A DNA stretch of 64,000 nt from Bradyrhizobium mercantei (GCF_001982635.1 NZ_MKFI01000005.1:268479-332478); one strand, 5' to 3'; positions 8,575 to 17,524 are shown, numbered from the stretch's first letter. The notes: generated from the letters alone by a model not told the origin. Made by a program: numbers and translations.

Positions 8575-11500
8575 TCCTCGATCCCCAGGCCGCCGGCGGC
8601 GGACCATTCCTTGATCCGCGCGAGGTCGTCATAGGCGCCGTAGCGGTTCGCCCACATCGAAAGGTTCAGCGAGGTGTAGGCCTGGCTCTCGTCGTCGAAG
8701 GCGCGGATCAAGGCTTCCAGCTTGAGCCGCGCGGCGTCGGCGGCTTCATCGGGCGGCTGCGGCGTGTCGCTGGTCTTGATCTTCAGTTCCAGCGACCGCT
8801 GCTCGCCCGGTGGGTTGTTGCCGCTCAGCCTGACATAGACGAGGTCGCCGACCGAGCGTCCGGCCGGGATGTCGGCAAAACCGCCCTCGCGCAGGATCGC
8901 GGCTTCCAGCGTCAGCTGCGGCGACAGGCCCATGCGGACCTGCTTGCCGGTCGGCGGCTGGCCGGTCTTGTAGTCGAGGATCGCAAAGCTGCCGTCGTCG
9001 CGCCGCTCGATGCGATCGGCGCGCGCGGAGAGGGTGAAGGTCCTGGTATCGTCGAGCGGAATCCCGATCTCGCCGCGGATCTCGGCCTTGATCGAGTCAA
9101 TAGTGCCGCGCCGGGCCTGCTCCCATTCGGCAAACCACGCCGCGATACGCTGGAAGCGCGGCCACCACAGCGCGCGCGCCTCGGGCCGCTCCATCAACGG
9201 CGCGAAATGCTTGGCCCCGATGTCGCGCAGCGCGCTCTTGATGTCGTCAGGCAGCGCGTCGGCATAGACCTGCGTGAATTCGCCGAGCGCTTCGTGGATT
9301 GCGGAGCCGCGATCGGCCGCCGACAGCGGCATGTCGACGGGATCGAGCGGATCGAGCTTCAGGATATAGCGCGCGTAGATCGTGTAGGGATCGCGCAGCC
9401 AGTCCTCGATCGCGGTGACCGACATTTTCAGCGGCCGCGCCTCGCGCGGCGGCCGCGGCTCCGGCTGCGGGATCGGCTCGACCTTGTCGGGGCGATCGAG
9501 CTCGGCGGCATATTGCACGTAAGTTTCGCCGGCCGAGGTCGCGGCCTTCCAGCGCGCGGCGCCTGCGACCGCTTCGAGCCGGTGCAGGAAGCGCGAGGCG
9601 ACCGCCGGCGCGCCGCCGACTTTTGCGGCATGGGTGAGGATCACCTCGTTCTGGCCGAGCAGCTGGGCAAAGTCGTGGGCGGACAGGCCGATGCGTCGCT
9701 CCGGGAGATCGAGCCCGAGCTCGTGCCGCATCGGCCGGCTCAGCCAGGGATCGATCCGCGGCGCCGGCGGCCAGACGCCCTCGACCAGGCCGCCGAGGAT
9801 GACGCGATCGGATTCGGTCAGACGGGCTTCGAGCTGGCCGAAGATGTTGAGCTGTGCGCGCGCCGATTCCGGCCGCCGCACCATGCGGTCGGCGAATGCG
9901 GTCTGGAACACCTCGGGATAATCCGACAGCGGCGTCATCAGCCCGCTCGGCTGCTGCTTGGCGAGCAGCTCGTCGAAGGCCGACGCCAGCGAGGCACCGG
10001 CGCGCTCCTCGAACACGATGGCGACGCCGTTCTGATTGGCCGACAGCGCGATCAGCGCCTCGCGGTGGCGTGCGGCGAGCTCAGCGAAATCATAGGGCTT
10101 TGACGACGCCACGCCTTCGAGCGGCGCCAGCGCCGCCTGCAATTTCGCGATCAGGCCCTCGGCCTGGTTGAGCTCGTTATCGCGCAGCCGGGCGCGCGGC
10201 TCCATGGCGTGCAGCGACGAGGTCTCGCCGCCATGCAGCTTGACGAGTTCGGCGCGGAAGCGCGCGAAGTCGCGGGCGAGGCCGCCGGTTCCGGCTTGCG
10301 GCCGTGTCCCGCGCAGCAGCGCGATCTCCAGCACCTCGATCGCACGCTTCAGCGCGCCATGCGCGCCGCTGAGCCGGAACAGCGGATGCTTGAGCAGGGC
10401 GAGCAATGTCGGCGGCTCCAGCCCGCTGGCCGCGGCCTCCGCGGTGAGGCGGGCGAACACGCCGGGTGGCGTTTCGATCAGGGCGTCGCCGCCGGAATCG
10501 TCGAATTCCAGTTGCCAGCGCGTCAGCGAGGCCATCACCCGGCGCGCCAGCGCGCGATCCGGCGTCACCAGCGCGGCCGATTTGCCGAGATGCCGCGCCT
10601 CGCGCATCGCGACCGCGATCGCCAGCGCCTCCATCTCCGGATTGGGCGCCTCGACCACGGTGAGGTTGCTCATCCCGGCGGAAATCCGCGCCACGATCTC
10701 GGGCCGTTCCAGCCGGTCATGCCACTGCGCGGTCGCGGTCGAGGGGCGCATGGTCTCCGACACCAGCACCTCGCGGCCGAGCGGCGCCGGCTCGGCAAGG
10801 CTCTCGACGTCGCGGCGCTTGATGCCGAAGCGGTCGAGCAGCGCGTGCATCGCGAATTGCGGATGGTTCGACGAGGGCGGCGTGGTGAAGCGGCCATCGT
10901 CGCCGCGCTCGCCGCCGATTGTCTCCCAGCTCTCCTCGTCGAGATCGGTGTCGAGCCCGGGCAGCACCACGGCGCCGTTCGGCAGCTTCGCCACCGCGTG
11001 CAGGAATTTCGCCGTCGCCGGCATCGAGCCGGTCGAACCGGCGGCGATCACCGGGCCCGTGGGGTGCGAAGTCAGCCGCGCCGCCTCCGCCTCGATCAGC
11101 AGATCGCGCCGCGCGGCCGGCTCGATCCGGCCGATCTCCTTGAGGTAGTTCGGCCAGGCGTCGCGCGCGATGCGCAGGAAGTCGAGCGAGTGCTGCCAGT
11201 ATTTGTCGAGCTGGTCCGGAACCAGGCGGTCGAGCGCGCGCCAGTCGACGCCGCGCGTCACCATGTCGTCCATCAGCCGCGCCAGATCGCCCGCGAGCTG
11301 CAAGGTCGAGGCCGGGCCGCCGACCACCAGCGGCGCCGATACCGGCGTCTTGGCCCAGGCCGCGACCAGATGCGCCAAGGTCAGCCGGCGCTCGAGTTCG
11401 CCGAGCCGGGGCGGGATCTCCAGCGGCGCGGCGCCGCCGACGTCGTCGCCCTGGTCGGCGAAGGCGAGCTCGTCCTCGTCGATCTCGCCGAGGGCTACGA

Positions 11501-11714
11501 TGCGCGGCAGCACCGCGGCGTCGGAATCGAGCACGTCGAGGAAGATTTCGCGCGCCAGCCGCCCGGCGCGGCGGGTCGGCAGATACAGCGTGGCGTTGGC
11601 GAGCTTCGCCGGATCGTTGCGCGCCTCGAACCCCGGGACCAGCCGGCCGTCGACCAGCGCCGCAATCACGGTGCGCAGGAACGGCGCGGAGACGGGAACG
11701 CTGAAGACGCGCAT
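8568..11714 (-). CDS. addB: Double-strand break repair protein AddB
   Basis: AddB (1048 residues) is the second subunit of AddAB. The C-terminal nuclease domain has FAILDYKTGQPP and the downstream QLTLEAAIL. At the N-terminus, where the Bacillus protein has a Walker A motif, this one reads VPVSAPFLRTVIAALVDG with no GxxxxGK(S/T). The whole protein contains no cysteine, so the iron-sulfur staple of Firmicute AddB cannot be present. Both features suit the alphaproteobacterial type of AddB. The start MRVFSVPVS was preferred to an in-frame codon 19 residues upstream. It is the first gene of addB-addA-trxA. Confidence 0.95.
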   Translation of the reverse strand: MRVFSVPVSAPFLRTVIAALVDGRLVPGFEARNDPAKLANATLYLPTRRAGRLAREIFLDVLDSDAAVLPRIVALGEIDEDELAFADQGDDVGGAAPLEIPPRLGELERRLTLAHLVAAWAKTPVSAPLVVGGPASTLQLAGDLARLMDDMVTRGVDWRALDRLVPDQLDKYWQHSLDFLRIARDAWPNYLKEIGRIEPAARRDLLIEAEAARLTSHPTGPVIAAGSTGSMPATAKFLHAVAKLPNGAVVLPGLDTDLDEESWETIGGERGDDGRFTTPPSSNHPQFAMHALLDRFGIKRRDVESLAEPAPLGREVLVSETMRPSTATAQWHDRLERPEIVARISAGMSNLTVVEAPNPEMEALAIAVAMREARHLGKSAALVTPDRALARRVMASLTRWQLEFDDSGGDALIETPPGVFARLTAEAAASGLEPPTLLALLKHPLFRLSGAHGALKRAIEVLEIALLRGTRPQAGTGGLARDFARFRAELVKLHGGETSSLHAMEPRARLRDNELNQAEGLIAKLQAALAPLEGVASSKPYDFAELAARHREALIALSANQNGVAIVFEERAGASLASAFDELLAKQQPSGLMTPLSDYPEVFQTAFADRMVRRPESARAQLNIFGQLEARLTESDRVILGGLVEGVWPPAPRIDPWLSRPMRHELGLDLPERRIGLSAHDFAQLLGQNEVILTHAAKVGGAPAVASRFLHRLEAVAGAARWKAATSAGETYVQYAAELDRPDKVEPIPQPEPRPPREARPLKMSVTAIEDWLRDPYTIYARYILKLDPLDPVDMPLSAADRGSAIHEALGEFTQVYADALPDDIKSALRDIGAKHFAPLMERPEARALWWPRFQRIAAWFAEWEQARRGTIDSIKAEIRGEIGIPLDDTRTFTLSARADRIERRDDGSFAILDYKTGQPPTGKQVRMGLSPQLTLEAAILREGGFADIPAGRSVGDLVYVRLSGNNPPGEQRSLELKIKTSDTPQPPDEAADAARLKLEALIRAFDDESQAYTSLNLSMWANRYGAYDDLARIKEWSAAGGLGIEEW

Positions 11715-11793
11715 GGGCTGCCTTGTTCGAATCAGGCGCCAATATAGGAAGCCGCGGCCATCGTTAGCCACCCCTGCCGGTCAGGCACATCGT

Positions 11794-12714
11794 TCAATGC
11801 CGCAGCCGGGCGGCGCAGCGATCGACGGCATCCAGGAACCAGCGCAGCGCCGGATCCTGGGCGGCGCGGCTTGTATGGATCAGGTCGATCGCGAAGGCGG
11901 GGATCTCGATCGGCGGCGCGGCGACGGCAATCTCGGCCAGATGCGTGAAGCACCGGGCGACGCGCTCGGACATGGTGGCGATGAGGTCGGTGCCGGCCAC
12001 GGCGAAAGGAACGGCCACCACATGCGCAAGCGTCACCGCCACGCGCCGCTTCAATCCATGGCGCGCCAGCAGCGCGTCGATCACGCTGGGCAAGCCGTCG
12101 CCGCCGGCCGCCGAGAACAGCGCGTGCGGCAGCGTCGCATAGTCTTCCAGGCTCAAGCGTGCAGATCGGCTCGCGCGCGCGGAGTCGCGGATGCAGACGA
12201 AGCGCTCTTCGAACAGCCGGTGCCGGACGCAGCGGGGCGAGTCGGGCAGATGGCCGCCGATCAGCGCATCGAGTTCGCCACGCTCGAGTTTTGCAAGCGC
12301 CATCGTCGTTTCAATCAGTGGGCGCACGGCGAGGTCGATGCCGGGCGCCTCGATGCGCAGCAGGCGCGTCAGTTCCGGCACCAGGACGAGATCGCCATAG
12401 TCGGTCGCCGCGATGGTGATGCGCCGTCGCGCGGTGGCCGCATCGAAGCCTTCGTCGGGCGCCAACGCGCCCCGGATCTGGCGCAGCGCTTCGCCGATCG
12501 GTCCGGCCAGCGCCAGCGCCTTTTCGGTCGGCTGCATGCCGGCACCGGCGCGCAGGAACAATTCGTCCGCAAACAGCGCGCGCAGTCGCCGCAACGCGCT
12601 GCTCATGGAGGGCTGCGCCAGCCCGATCCGCTCGGCCGCGCGGGTAACGTGGCGCTCCTCCATCAGCGCCTCGAAGGCGACCAGCAGGTTGAGATCGACG
12701 GAAGCTAAATTCAT
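11794..12714 (-). CDS. LysR-family transcriptional regulator
   Basis: A 306-residue LysR regulator. The N-terminal helix-turn-helix is typical (DLNLLVAFEALMEERHVTRAAERIGLAQPSMSS, quoted here only to mark residues 7-39 in two parts: DLNLLVAFEALMEE and RHVTRAAERIGLAQPS), followed by a periplasmic-binding-like effector domain. It resembles the NodD/NahR/LinR side of the family. It is divergent from the transporter gene at 12787 across 72 bases that hold three CAATAAT direct repeats, so the transporter and DUF2891 gene are its likely targets. The ligand is unknown. Confidence 0.9.
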   Translation of the reverse strand: MNLASVDLNLLVAFEALMEERHVTRAAERIGLAQPSMSSALRRLRALFADELFLRAGAGMQPTEKALALAGPIGEALRQIRGALAPDEGFDAATARRRITIAATDYGDLVLVPELTRLLRIEAPGIDLAVRPLIETTMALAKLERGELDALIGGHLPDSPRCVRHRLFEERFVCIRDSARASRSARLSLEDYATLPHALFSAAGGDGLPSVIDALLARHGLKRRVAVTLAHVVAVPFAVAGTDLIATMSERVARCFTHLAEIAVAAPPIEIPAFAIDLIHTSRAAQDPALRWFLDAVDRCAARLRH

Positions 12715-12719
12715 TACGA

Positions 12720-12754
12720 CAATAATGGCTATATCAATAATCGATTTCAATAAT
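12720..12754. promoter_or_regulatory. Divergent regulatory region with three CAATAAT direct repeats
   Basis: Between the divergent LysR and transporter genes the heptamer CAATAAT occurs at 12720-12726, 12735-12741 and 12748-12754, in the same orientation with starts 15 and 13 bases apart. The stretch is strikingly AT-rich against its surroundings. It probably contains the operator and promoters for both genes; the exact LysR T-N11-A site was not pinned down. Confidence 0.55.
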
Positions 12755-12786
12755 GATCTGCCCGGACCTATGCTCGCTGGCAGGAC

Positions 12787-13731
12787 ATGACGACGGGACC
12801 CAGAGATTTGGCGCGATTTGCGAGGCTGGTGCCGCGGGGACCGACATTGCTGATCATCGGCGTGCTGGCAGGGCTGGCTTTCCCTGCGCTGGCGGATGGC
12901 GTGCGTCCGCTGATGGCGGCGGCGATCTTCGTTCTGGTGCTCGGCACCTTCCTCCAGGTCGACGGCGCCGCGTTCCGGCGCGCGTTGCGGCGGCCGCTGG
13001 TCTGGCTGCTGTTGCCGGCGCTGGCGATGCTGGTCTGTCCGCTCGCGGCCGGCTTCGCGGCGCGCGGAGCCGGATTCCGGCCGGAGCTGATCGTCGCGCT
13101 GGTGCTGTCGGTCTGCGCACCGCCGTCGAGCGGCACCGCAGCGGTCGCGCGCATGCTCGGTTTCGACGCGACCATTCCGCTGGCGGTGACGCTGCTGTCG
13201 ATGGCGCTGGCGCCGGTCACGGTGCCGCTGATCGCGGCGGGATTTGCCGGTCTTGCGCTCGATCCGCTGGCGCTTGCGACGCGATTGGCGCTGCTGGTCG
13301 GCGGCGCCGGCGCGCTGGCATTGCTGCTGCGCCGTCAAGCCGCGGCACAATTGGTGCGGCATTCCCGTATCATCGATGCCGTCGTGCTCGGCTCGCTGTT
13401 GCTGTTCGCAATTGCCGCCATGGCCGGGGTGCGGGCGCAGATCGAGACGCAGCCGAGTGACGCGGCGACCTGTGTCGGGCTTGCCTTCGCCTGCAATCTC
13501 GCTTTGCAAGCGCTTGGCGCGCTGCTCACGCCGGGCAATCTGGCGGCGCGATTGACCGGCGGTCTCGTTGTCGGCAACCGCAATGTCGGACTGGTCTGGT
13601 CGGCGATGGGCGCGGCTGTGTCGCCGATGACGGCGCTGTTCTTCGCGGCCACGCAGTTTCCGATCTATATGACGCCGCGGCTGATCGAGCTGCTGGTTCG
13701 CCGCGCGCGAAAGGAGAAGTCCTCACCATGA
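12787..13731 (+). CDS. Bile acid:sodium symporter-like membrane transporter (SBF superfamily)
   Basis: A 314-residue membrane protein with eight to ten hydrophobic segments spread over its length, for example LLIIGVLAGLAFPALADGV near the start and LVVGNRNVGLVWSAMG near residue 265. The PPSSGTAAVARMLGFD and GNRNVGLVW segments fit the sodium/bile-acid symporter-like fold, which in bacteria also carries pantoate, pyruvate or other organic anions. The substrate is not predictable here. It overlaps the next gene by ATGA and is divergent from a LysR gene that likely controls it. Confidence 0.75.
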   Translation: MTTGPRDLARFARLVPRGPTLLIIGVLAGLAFPALADGVRPLMAAAIFVLVLGTFLQVDGAAFRRALRRPLVWLLLPALAMLVCPLAAGFAARGAGFRPELIVALVLSVCAPPSSGTAAVARMLGFDATIPLAVTLLSMALAPVTVPLIAAGFAGLALDPLALATRLALLVGGAGALALLLRRQAAAQLVRHSRIIDAVVLGSLLLFAIAAMAGVRAQIETQPSDAATCVGLAFACNLALQALGALLTPGNLAARLTGGLVVGNRNVGLVWSAMGAAVSPMTALFFAATQFPIYMTPRLIELLVRRARKEKSSP

Positions 13732-14741
13732 GCGAGATGATCCTGACCGAAGACCTCGCCGTCCGCTTCGCCCGCATCGCGCTCGGCCATGTCACGCGCG
13801 AGTATCCGAACAAGCCGGATCACGTGCTGGCAGGGCCGCAGGATGCGCGCACGCCGCGTGAGCTGCATCCGGTGTTCTTCGGCAGCTACGACTGGCACTC
13901 CTGCGTCCACAGCTACTGGATGCTCGCCCGGCTGCTGCGCCGCTATCCGGCATCCGAAGCGGCGGATGAGATCCGCGCCTTGTTCGATGCGCAGTTCGTT
14001 GCCGAAAAATTCGCGGCCAAATGCGCCTATCTCGCGGCCCCGACCGCGCGCGGCTTCAAGCGGCCTTACGGCTGGGGCTGGCTGTTGAAGCTCGCGGCGG
14101 AGCTCTCATTCCTCGCCAACCTCAGTTGGCGCGACCGCATCGCGCCGCTCGCCGGGATCTTCGCGCAGCGCTTCCGCGATTTCCTGCCGCTCGCCACCTA
14201 TCCGGTGCGGGTCGGCACGCATTTCAACACTGCGTTCGGGCTTCGCATGGCCGCCGACTATGCCACAGCAACGCACGACGAAGCACTTGCCGCGCTGCTG
14301 CGCGACACCGCGCTGCGCTGGTACGGCGCCGATCAGGATTGTCCCGCATGGGGTGAGCCGAGCGGCGACGACTTCCAGTCCTCGGCGCTGATCGAGGCGG
14401 AATGCATGCGGCGGCTGCTGCCGCCCGGCGGCTTCCAGCCCTGGTTCGACCGCTTCCTGCCGCGGCTCGCGCAACGCGAACCGGCGACGCTGTTTCGGCC
14501 TGCCACGGTCACTGATCGCAGCGACGGCAAGCTCGCACATCTCGATGGGCTCAATCTCAGCCGCGCCTGGTGCTGGCGCGCGCTGGCCGCTGCATTGCCG
14601 GAAGCCGATGCGCGTCGGCCGATCCTGCTCGATGTCGCGCGACGCCATCTCGACGCCGGCCTGCCGTATATCGCCGGCGACTATATGGGCGAGCACTGGC
14701 TCGCGAGCTTCGCGGTTCTTGCGATCGACGCCGATGATTGA
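13728..14741 (+). CDS. DUF2891 domain protein
   Basis: A 337-residue protein of the DUF2891 family, with the typical opening HPVFFGSYDWHSCVHSYWML (about residues 46-65) and the GEHWLASFAV ending. The repeated helix pairs and aromatic residues suggest an alpha/alpha toroid such as that of glycan-processing enzymes, but no activity is assigned. Its ATG overlaps the stop of the transporter gene (ATGA), so the two form an operon. It is convergent with murU; a perfect palindrome separates them. Confidence 0.85.
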   Translation: MSEMILTEDLAVRFARIALGHVTREYPNKPDHVLAGPQDARTPRELHPVFFGSYDWHSCVHSYWMLARLLRRYPASEAADEIRALFDAQFVAEKFAAKCAYLAAPTARGFKRPYGWGWLLKLAAELSFLANLSWRDRIAPLAGIFAQRFRDFLPLATYPVRVGTHFNTAFGLRMAADYATATHDEALAALLRDTALRWYGADQDCPAWGEPSGDDFQSSALIEAECMRRLLPPGGFQPWFDRFLPRLAQREPATLFRPATVTDRSDGKLAHLDGLNLSRAWCWRALAAALPEADARRPILLDVARRHLDAGLPYIAGDYMGEHWLASFAVLAIDADD

Positions 14742-14743
14742 CG

Positions 14744-14767
14744 AAAGCGTCGCTTAAGCGACGCTTT
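14744..14767. terminator. Bidirectional terminator between DUF2891 gene and murU
   Basis: AAAGCGTCGCTT followed by its exact reverse complement AAGCGACGCTTT, a 24-base perfect palindrome. Both ends give T-rich tails, so it can stop transcripts from both convergent genes. It covers the last codons and stop of murU. Confidence 0.7.
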
Positions 14768-15500
14768 CCAGGTAGGCGTCTTCCGCGGCCTGGATCGCGT
14801 CGGGGGTGCCGACATGCATCCAGACGCCGTCGAGCCGCAGGCCGAACAGCCGCTCCTGATCGTTGGCGCGATCGAACATCTTGGTCAGCGAGAACTCGCC
14901 GGCCGGAGCGTCCGCGAACAGCGAGGGCGACATGATCGCGGCGCCGGCATAGACGAACGGCACCACCTGATTTTCCCGCCGCTTGCGCAGTGCGCCGTCC
15001 GGCAGCATCGAATAGTCGCCGCGGCCGCTATAGCCGATGCTCGAGGCGGTCGGCGCCATCAACAGCAAAATATCCATCCGCGCGGGATCGAAGGCTTCCG
15101 CCAGCCGCGCCAGATTGGAGCGCACGCCGTCGATCCACATCGTGTCGGCGTTGAGATGGAAGAACGGCGCATCGCCGAGCAGCGGCAGCGCCTTCACGAC
15201 CGCGCCGCCGGTGCCGAGCACCTGGTCGCGTTCATCGGAGATGATCACGCGGGGGCGGCTGCGGGGCTTGACGTGCTCGATGATCTGGTCGGGCAAATAG
15301 TGTACGTTGACGACGGCCTCGGTGACGCCGGCGCCGGCGAGCTTGTCGAGCACATGGTCGAGCAGCGGCTGGCCGGCGACGCTGACCAGCGGCTTCGGCA
15401 TCGTGTTGGTCAGGGGGCGCATGCGCACGCCGAGACCCGCAGCAAGCACCATGGCCTTATGGGGAGTGACGGGCATTTTCCGGATATTCTCGGTCATCAT
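14754..15500 (-). CDS. murU: Nucleotidyltransferase, N-acetylmuramate-1-phosphate uridylyltransferase type
   Basis: A 248-residue sugar-1-phosphate nucleotidyltransferase with the signature AAGLGVRMRPLTNTMPKPLV and the metal-binding NADTMW. In Alphaproteobacteria this gene lies beside the AmgK kinase, and the pair converts MurNAc to MurNAc-1-phosphate and then UDP-MurNAc, bypassing fosfomycin-sensitive de novo synthesis. That context (tsaE-amgK fusion two genes upstream) supports MurU over mannose-1-phosphate guanylyltransferase, which the sequence alone cannot exclude. Two adjacent ATG codons are possible starts. Confidence 0.8.
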   Translation of the reverse strand: MMTENIRKMPVTPHKAMVLAAGLGVRMRPLTNTMPKPLVSVAGQPLLDHVLDKLAGAGVTEAVVNVHYLPDQIIEHVKPRSRPRVIISDERDQVLGTGGAVVKALPLLGDAPFFHLNADTMWIDGVRSNLARLAEAFDPARMDILLLMAPTASSIGYSGRGDYSMLPDGALRKRRENQVVPFVYAGAAIMSPSLFADAPAGEFSLTKMFDRANDQERLFGLRLDGVWMHVGTPDAIQAAEDAYLESVA

Positions 15501-15592
15501 CTCTCATGCGCCGATCATATCACGGCGATTCGGCAAGCACATCAATCAGACGCCATAGTCACGAGACATGACGGCCGTAAGACGGCAACAGC

Positions 15593-15913
15593 CTAGACGT
15601 CGGCAGCCTGCGCGCCGCGTTTGGCAGTTTTCTTCTTCTTGTCGCCTTGTTTGAGGAAGTTGACGCCGATCTGGTCGCCATTGACCCATGCCAGCTCGCA
15701 GCGGCGATAGGCCAATCCTGTGGACGACAGCAGCAGAAAAAACTCCTTCAGGTTCAGGCCCTCGACCGAGCCGTCGACGGTGAGCTTGGCGCCCGTCTCC
15801 GACACGTCTTCCATGGTGCAGTCACGCCGCCAGGTGCCGTCGATGCCCATCATGTGCGCCGCTATGCCGCGCTCAAACGTGACACGATCGCCCCTGCGTC
15901 GTTCCGTCCCCAT
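15593..15913 (-). CDS. PilZ domain protein
   Basis: A 106-residue single-domain PilZ protein, a likely cyclic di-GMP receptor. The arginine motif ERRRGDR lies at the start and the second motif DVSETGAKL follows at about residue 37. The C-terminus is lysine-rich (KQGDKKKKTAKRG). I chose the ATG at 15911-15913, with an AGGA about seven bases upstream; another ATG 33 bases upstream has no such signal. It sits between the tsaE-amgK fusion and murU, tying a second-messenger receptor to the wall-recycling genes, though no functional link is known. Confidence 0.85.
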   Translation of the reverse strand: MGTERRRGDRVTFERGIAAHMMGIDGTWRRDCTMEDVSETGAKLTVDGSVEGLNLKEFFLLLSSTGLAYRRCELAWVNGDQIGVNFLKQGDKKKKTAKRGAQAADV

Positions 15914-16000
15914 CGTGTGGTCCTGCTCCCGATCCGGCCGCGCCATGGATGAGGTGCGGACTCAGCGAGCTTAGGGGACCCAAGGCTAATAACCCGTAAA

Positions 16001-17524
16001 CTAAGGTACTGGGGGAGGGACGTTGGCTGTGTACCAGATGCGGAAAGTCGTCAGCGCCGGATGGGCGAGCGACCGTTCGAGATAGGTCCAGATCCGCGGC
16101 TGATGCTTGAGATATTGCGGCTTGCCGTCGCGGCGGTTGAGTCGCGCAAAGGTGCCGAGCAGGCGGGTATTTCGCTGCGCCGACATGATCGCATAGAGCT
16201 CGGCGAAGCCGGCCGGATCGAAGTTCTCGTCTGTGGCGCGCCGCGCCTTGATGTAGCGGGTCAACAGCGACAGTTCGAGCTGCTCGGGCACATCGATCCG
16301 CGCATCCTGCAGCAGCGACACCACGTCATAGGCCGCGGGGCCGAGCAGCGCGTCCTGGAAGTCGATGATGCCGACGCGCAGGATACCGGTGCGCTCGGCA
16401 AGCCAGATGATGTTGGGCGAATGGAAGTCGCGGATCACCCAGGTCTGCGGTGCCGCAGCGGGCTTTTCCAGAAGCCCGCGCCACATCCCGAGGAATTCGC
16501 TGCGGATCTCCTCGCTCGGCTGCACGTCGCGGTCGGGCAGATACCATTCCAGCATCAGCCCGATCTCGATCAGCCAGGCGTCGATGTCGAATACGGGGAT
16601 GTCGTAGCTCTCGTCTGCCGTCAGCGGCAGCGTGTCGGGCAGCGCCTCGCGATGCAGCGCCGCCAGCATGTCGACGGCAGCTTCGTAACGCTCGGCGATC
16701 GGCTGCGGCGGATCGCCCTCGATGACGCCTTCGGCGCCGAGATCCTCGGTGATGAGGAAGCCGGATTCGAGATCGGTGTGCCGGATCGCGGGTGCGGAGA
16801 AGCCCTGCTTGCGCAGACCGTTTCCGATCGCGACGAAAGGTCTCACATCTTCGGCGAGATGCACCGCCGCGCTGTAGGACCGGCCATTGTAGATCGCCGG
16901 ACCGTCGGGTCGGCGCGGCGAGTTCATCAGGATCACGGTGCCGTCGTCGTTGCGCAGCCGCGCATAGGAGCGCGTCGAGGCGTCTCCCGGCATGCGCTCG
17001 CGCCGGGCATGGAGGAAGCCCGCACGCTCCAGGAACTGGCGCAGTTCGTTGAGCCGCGCGACCTTCGCCGCGGCCTTGCCATAGCCGGTGATCTCGGCCG
17101 CGCGGGCGGCCGATCCCAGCGCCGGACGATGGCTGAAGGCGATGTCGATGCGGTCAGCGGGCATCGCGTCGGGCGCGCGTTCCGGCCACTCGATCAGCGC
17201 CACGACGTCGTCGGGCAGCGGCGACAGCCCGATCTCCTCCAGCTCGCTGGCATCGTTGATGCGGTAGAGGTCGGCATGAACCAGCGGAAACGACGGCAGC
17301 TCGTAGCTCTGCGCCAGCGTGAAGGTCGGGCTCGGCACTTCCAGCGTATCGTCGGCGGCGAGGTAGCGGATCAGCGCGCGGGCGGCCGCGGTCTTGCCGG
17401 CGCCGAGGTCGCCGGACAGCGTGATGACGTCGCCGGCGCCGATCAGGAGCGCGAGGTCGGCCATCAGCTCTGACGTCGCGGTCTCGTTCGCGAGCGCCAC
17501 CGAGAATGTCGAGCTCGCCGTCAT
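16001..17524 (-). CDS. TsaE / AmgK fusion protein (t6A ATPase plus amino-sugar kinase)
   Basis: A 507-residue two-domain protein. Residues 1-150 are TsaE, the ATPase of the tRNA threonylcarbamoyladenosine complex, with Walker A LSGDLGAGKTAAARAL and HADLYRIND. Residues about 170-507 are an aminoglycoside-phosphotransferase-like kinase with IRDFHSPNI and IIDFQDALLGP, matching AmgK, which phosphorylates MurNAc/GlcNAc at the anomeric carbon. The fusion joins tRNA modification to wall recycling in one polypeptide. Its ATG overlaps the divL stop (ATGA). Internal translation of a free AmgK is possible but no clear site was seen. Confidence 0.9.
   Translation of the reverse strand: MTASSTFSVALANETATSELMADLALLIGAGDVITLSGDLGAGKTAAARALIRYLAADDTLEVPSPTFTLAQSYELPSFPLVHADLYRINDASELEEIGLSPLPDDVVALIEWPERAPDAMPADRIDIAFSHRPALGSAARAAEITGYGKAAAKVARLNELRQFLERAGFLHARRERMPGDASTRSYARLRNDDGTVILMNSPRRPDGPAIYNGRSYSAAVHLAEDVRPFVAIGNGLRKQGFSAPAIRHTDLESGFLITEDLGAEGVIEGDPPQPIAERYEAAVDMLAALHREALPDTLPLTADESYDIPVFDIDAWLIEIGLMLEWYLPDRDVQPSEEIRSEFLGMWRGLLEKPAAAPQTWVIRDFHSPNIIWLAERTGILRVGIIDFQDALLGPAAYDVVSLLQDARIDVPEQLELSLLTRYIKARRATDENFDPAGFAELYAIMSAQRNTRLLGTFARLNRRDGKPQYLKHQPRIWTYLERSLAHPALTTFRIWYTANVPPPVP

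Noticed and set aside
6109..8634. Long plus-strand open frame (841 codons) opposite addA
   Set aside because: Mirror frame of GC-rich addA; rich in Arg/Gln/His/Val with no domain; addA has all helicase motifs on the other strand.
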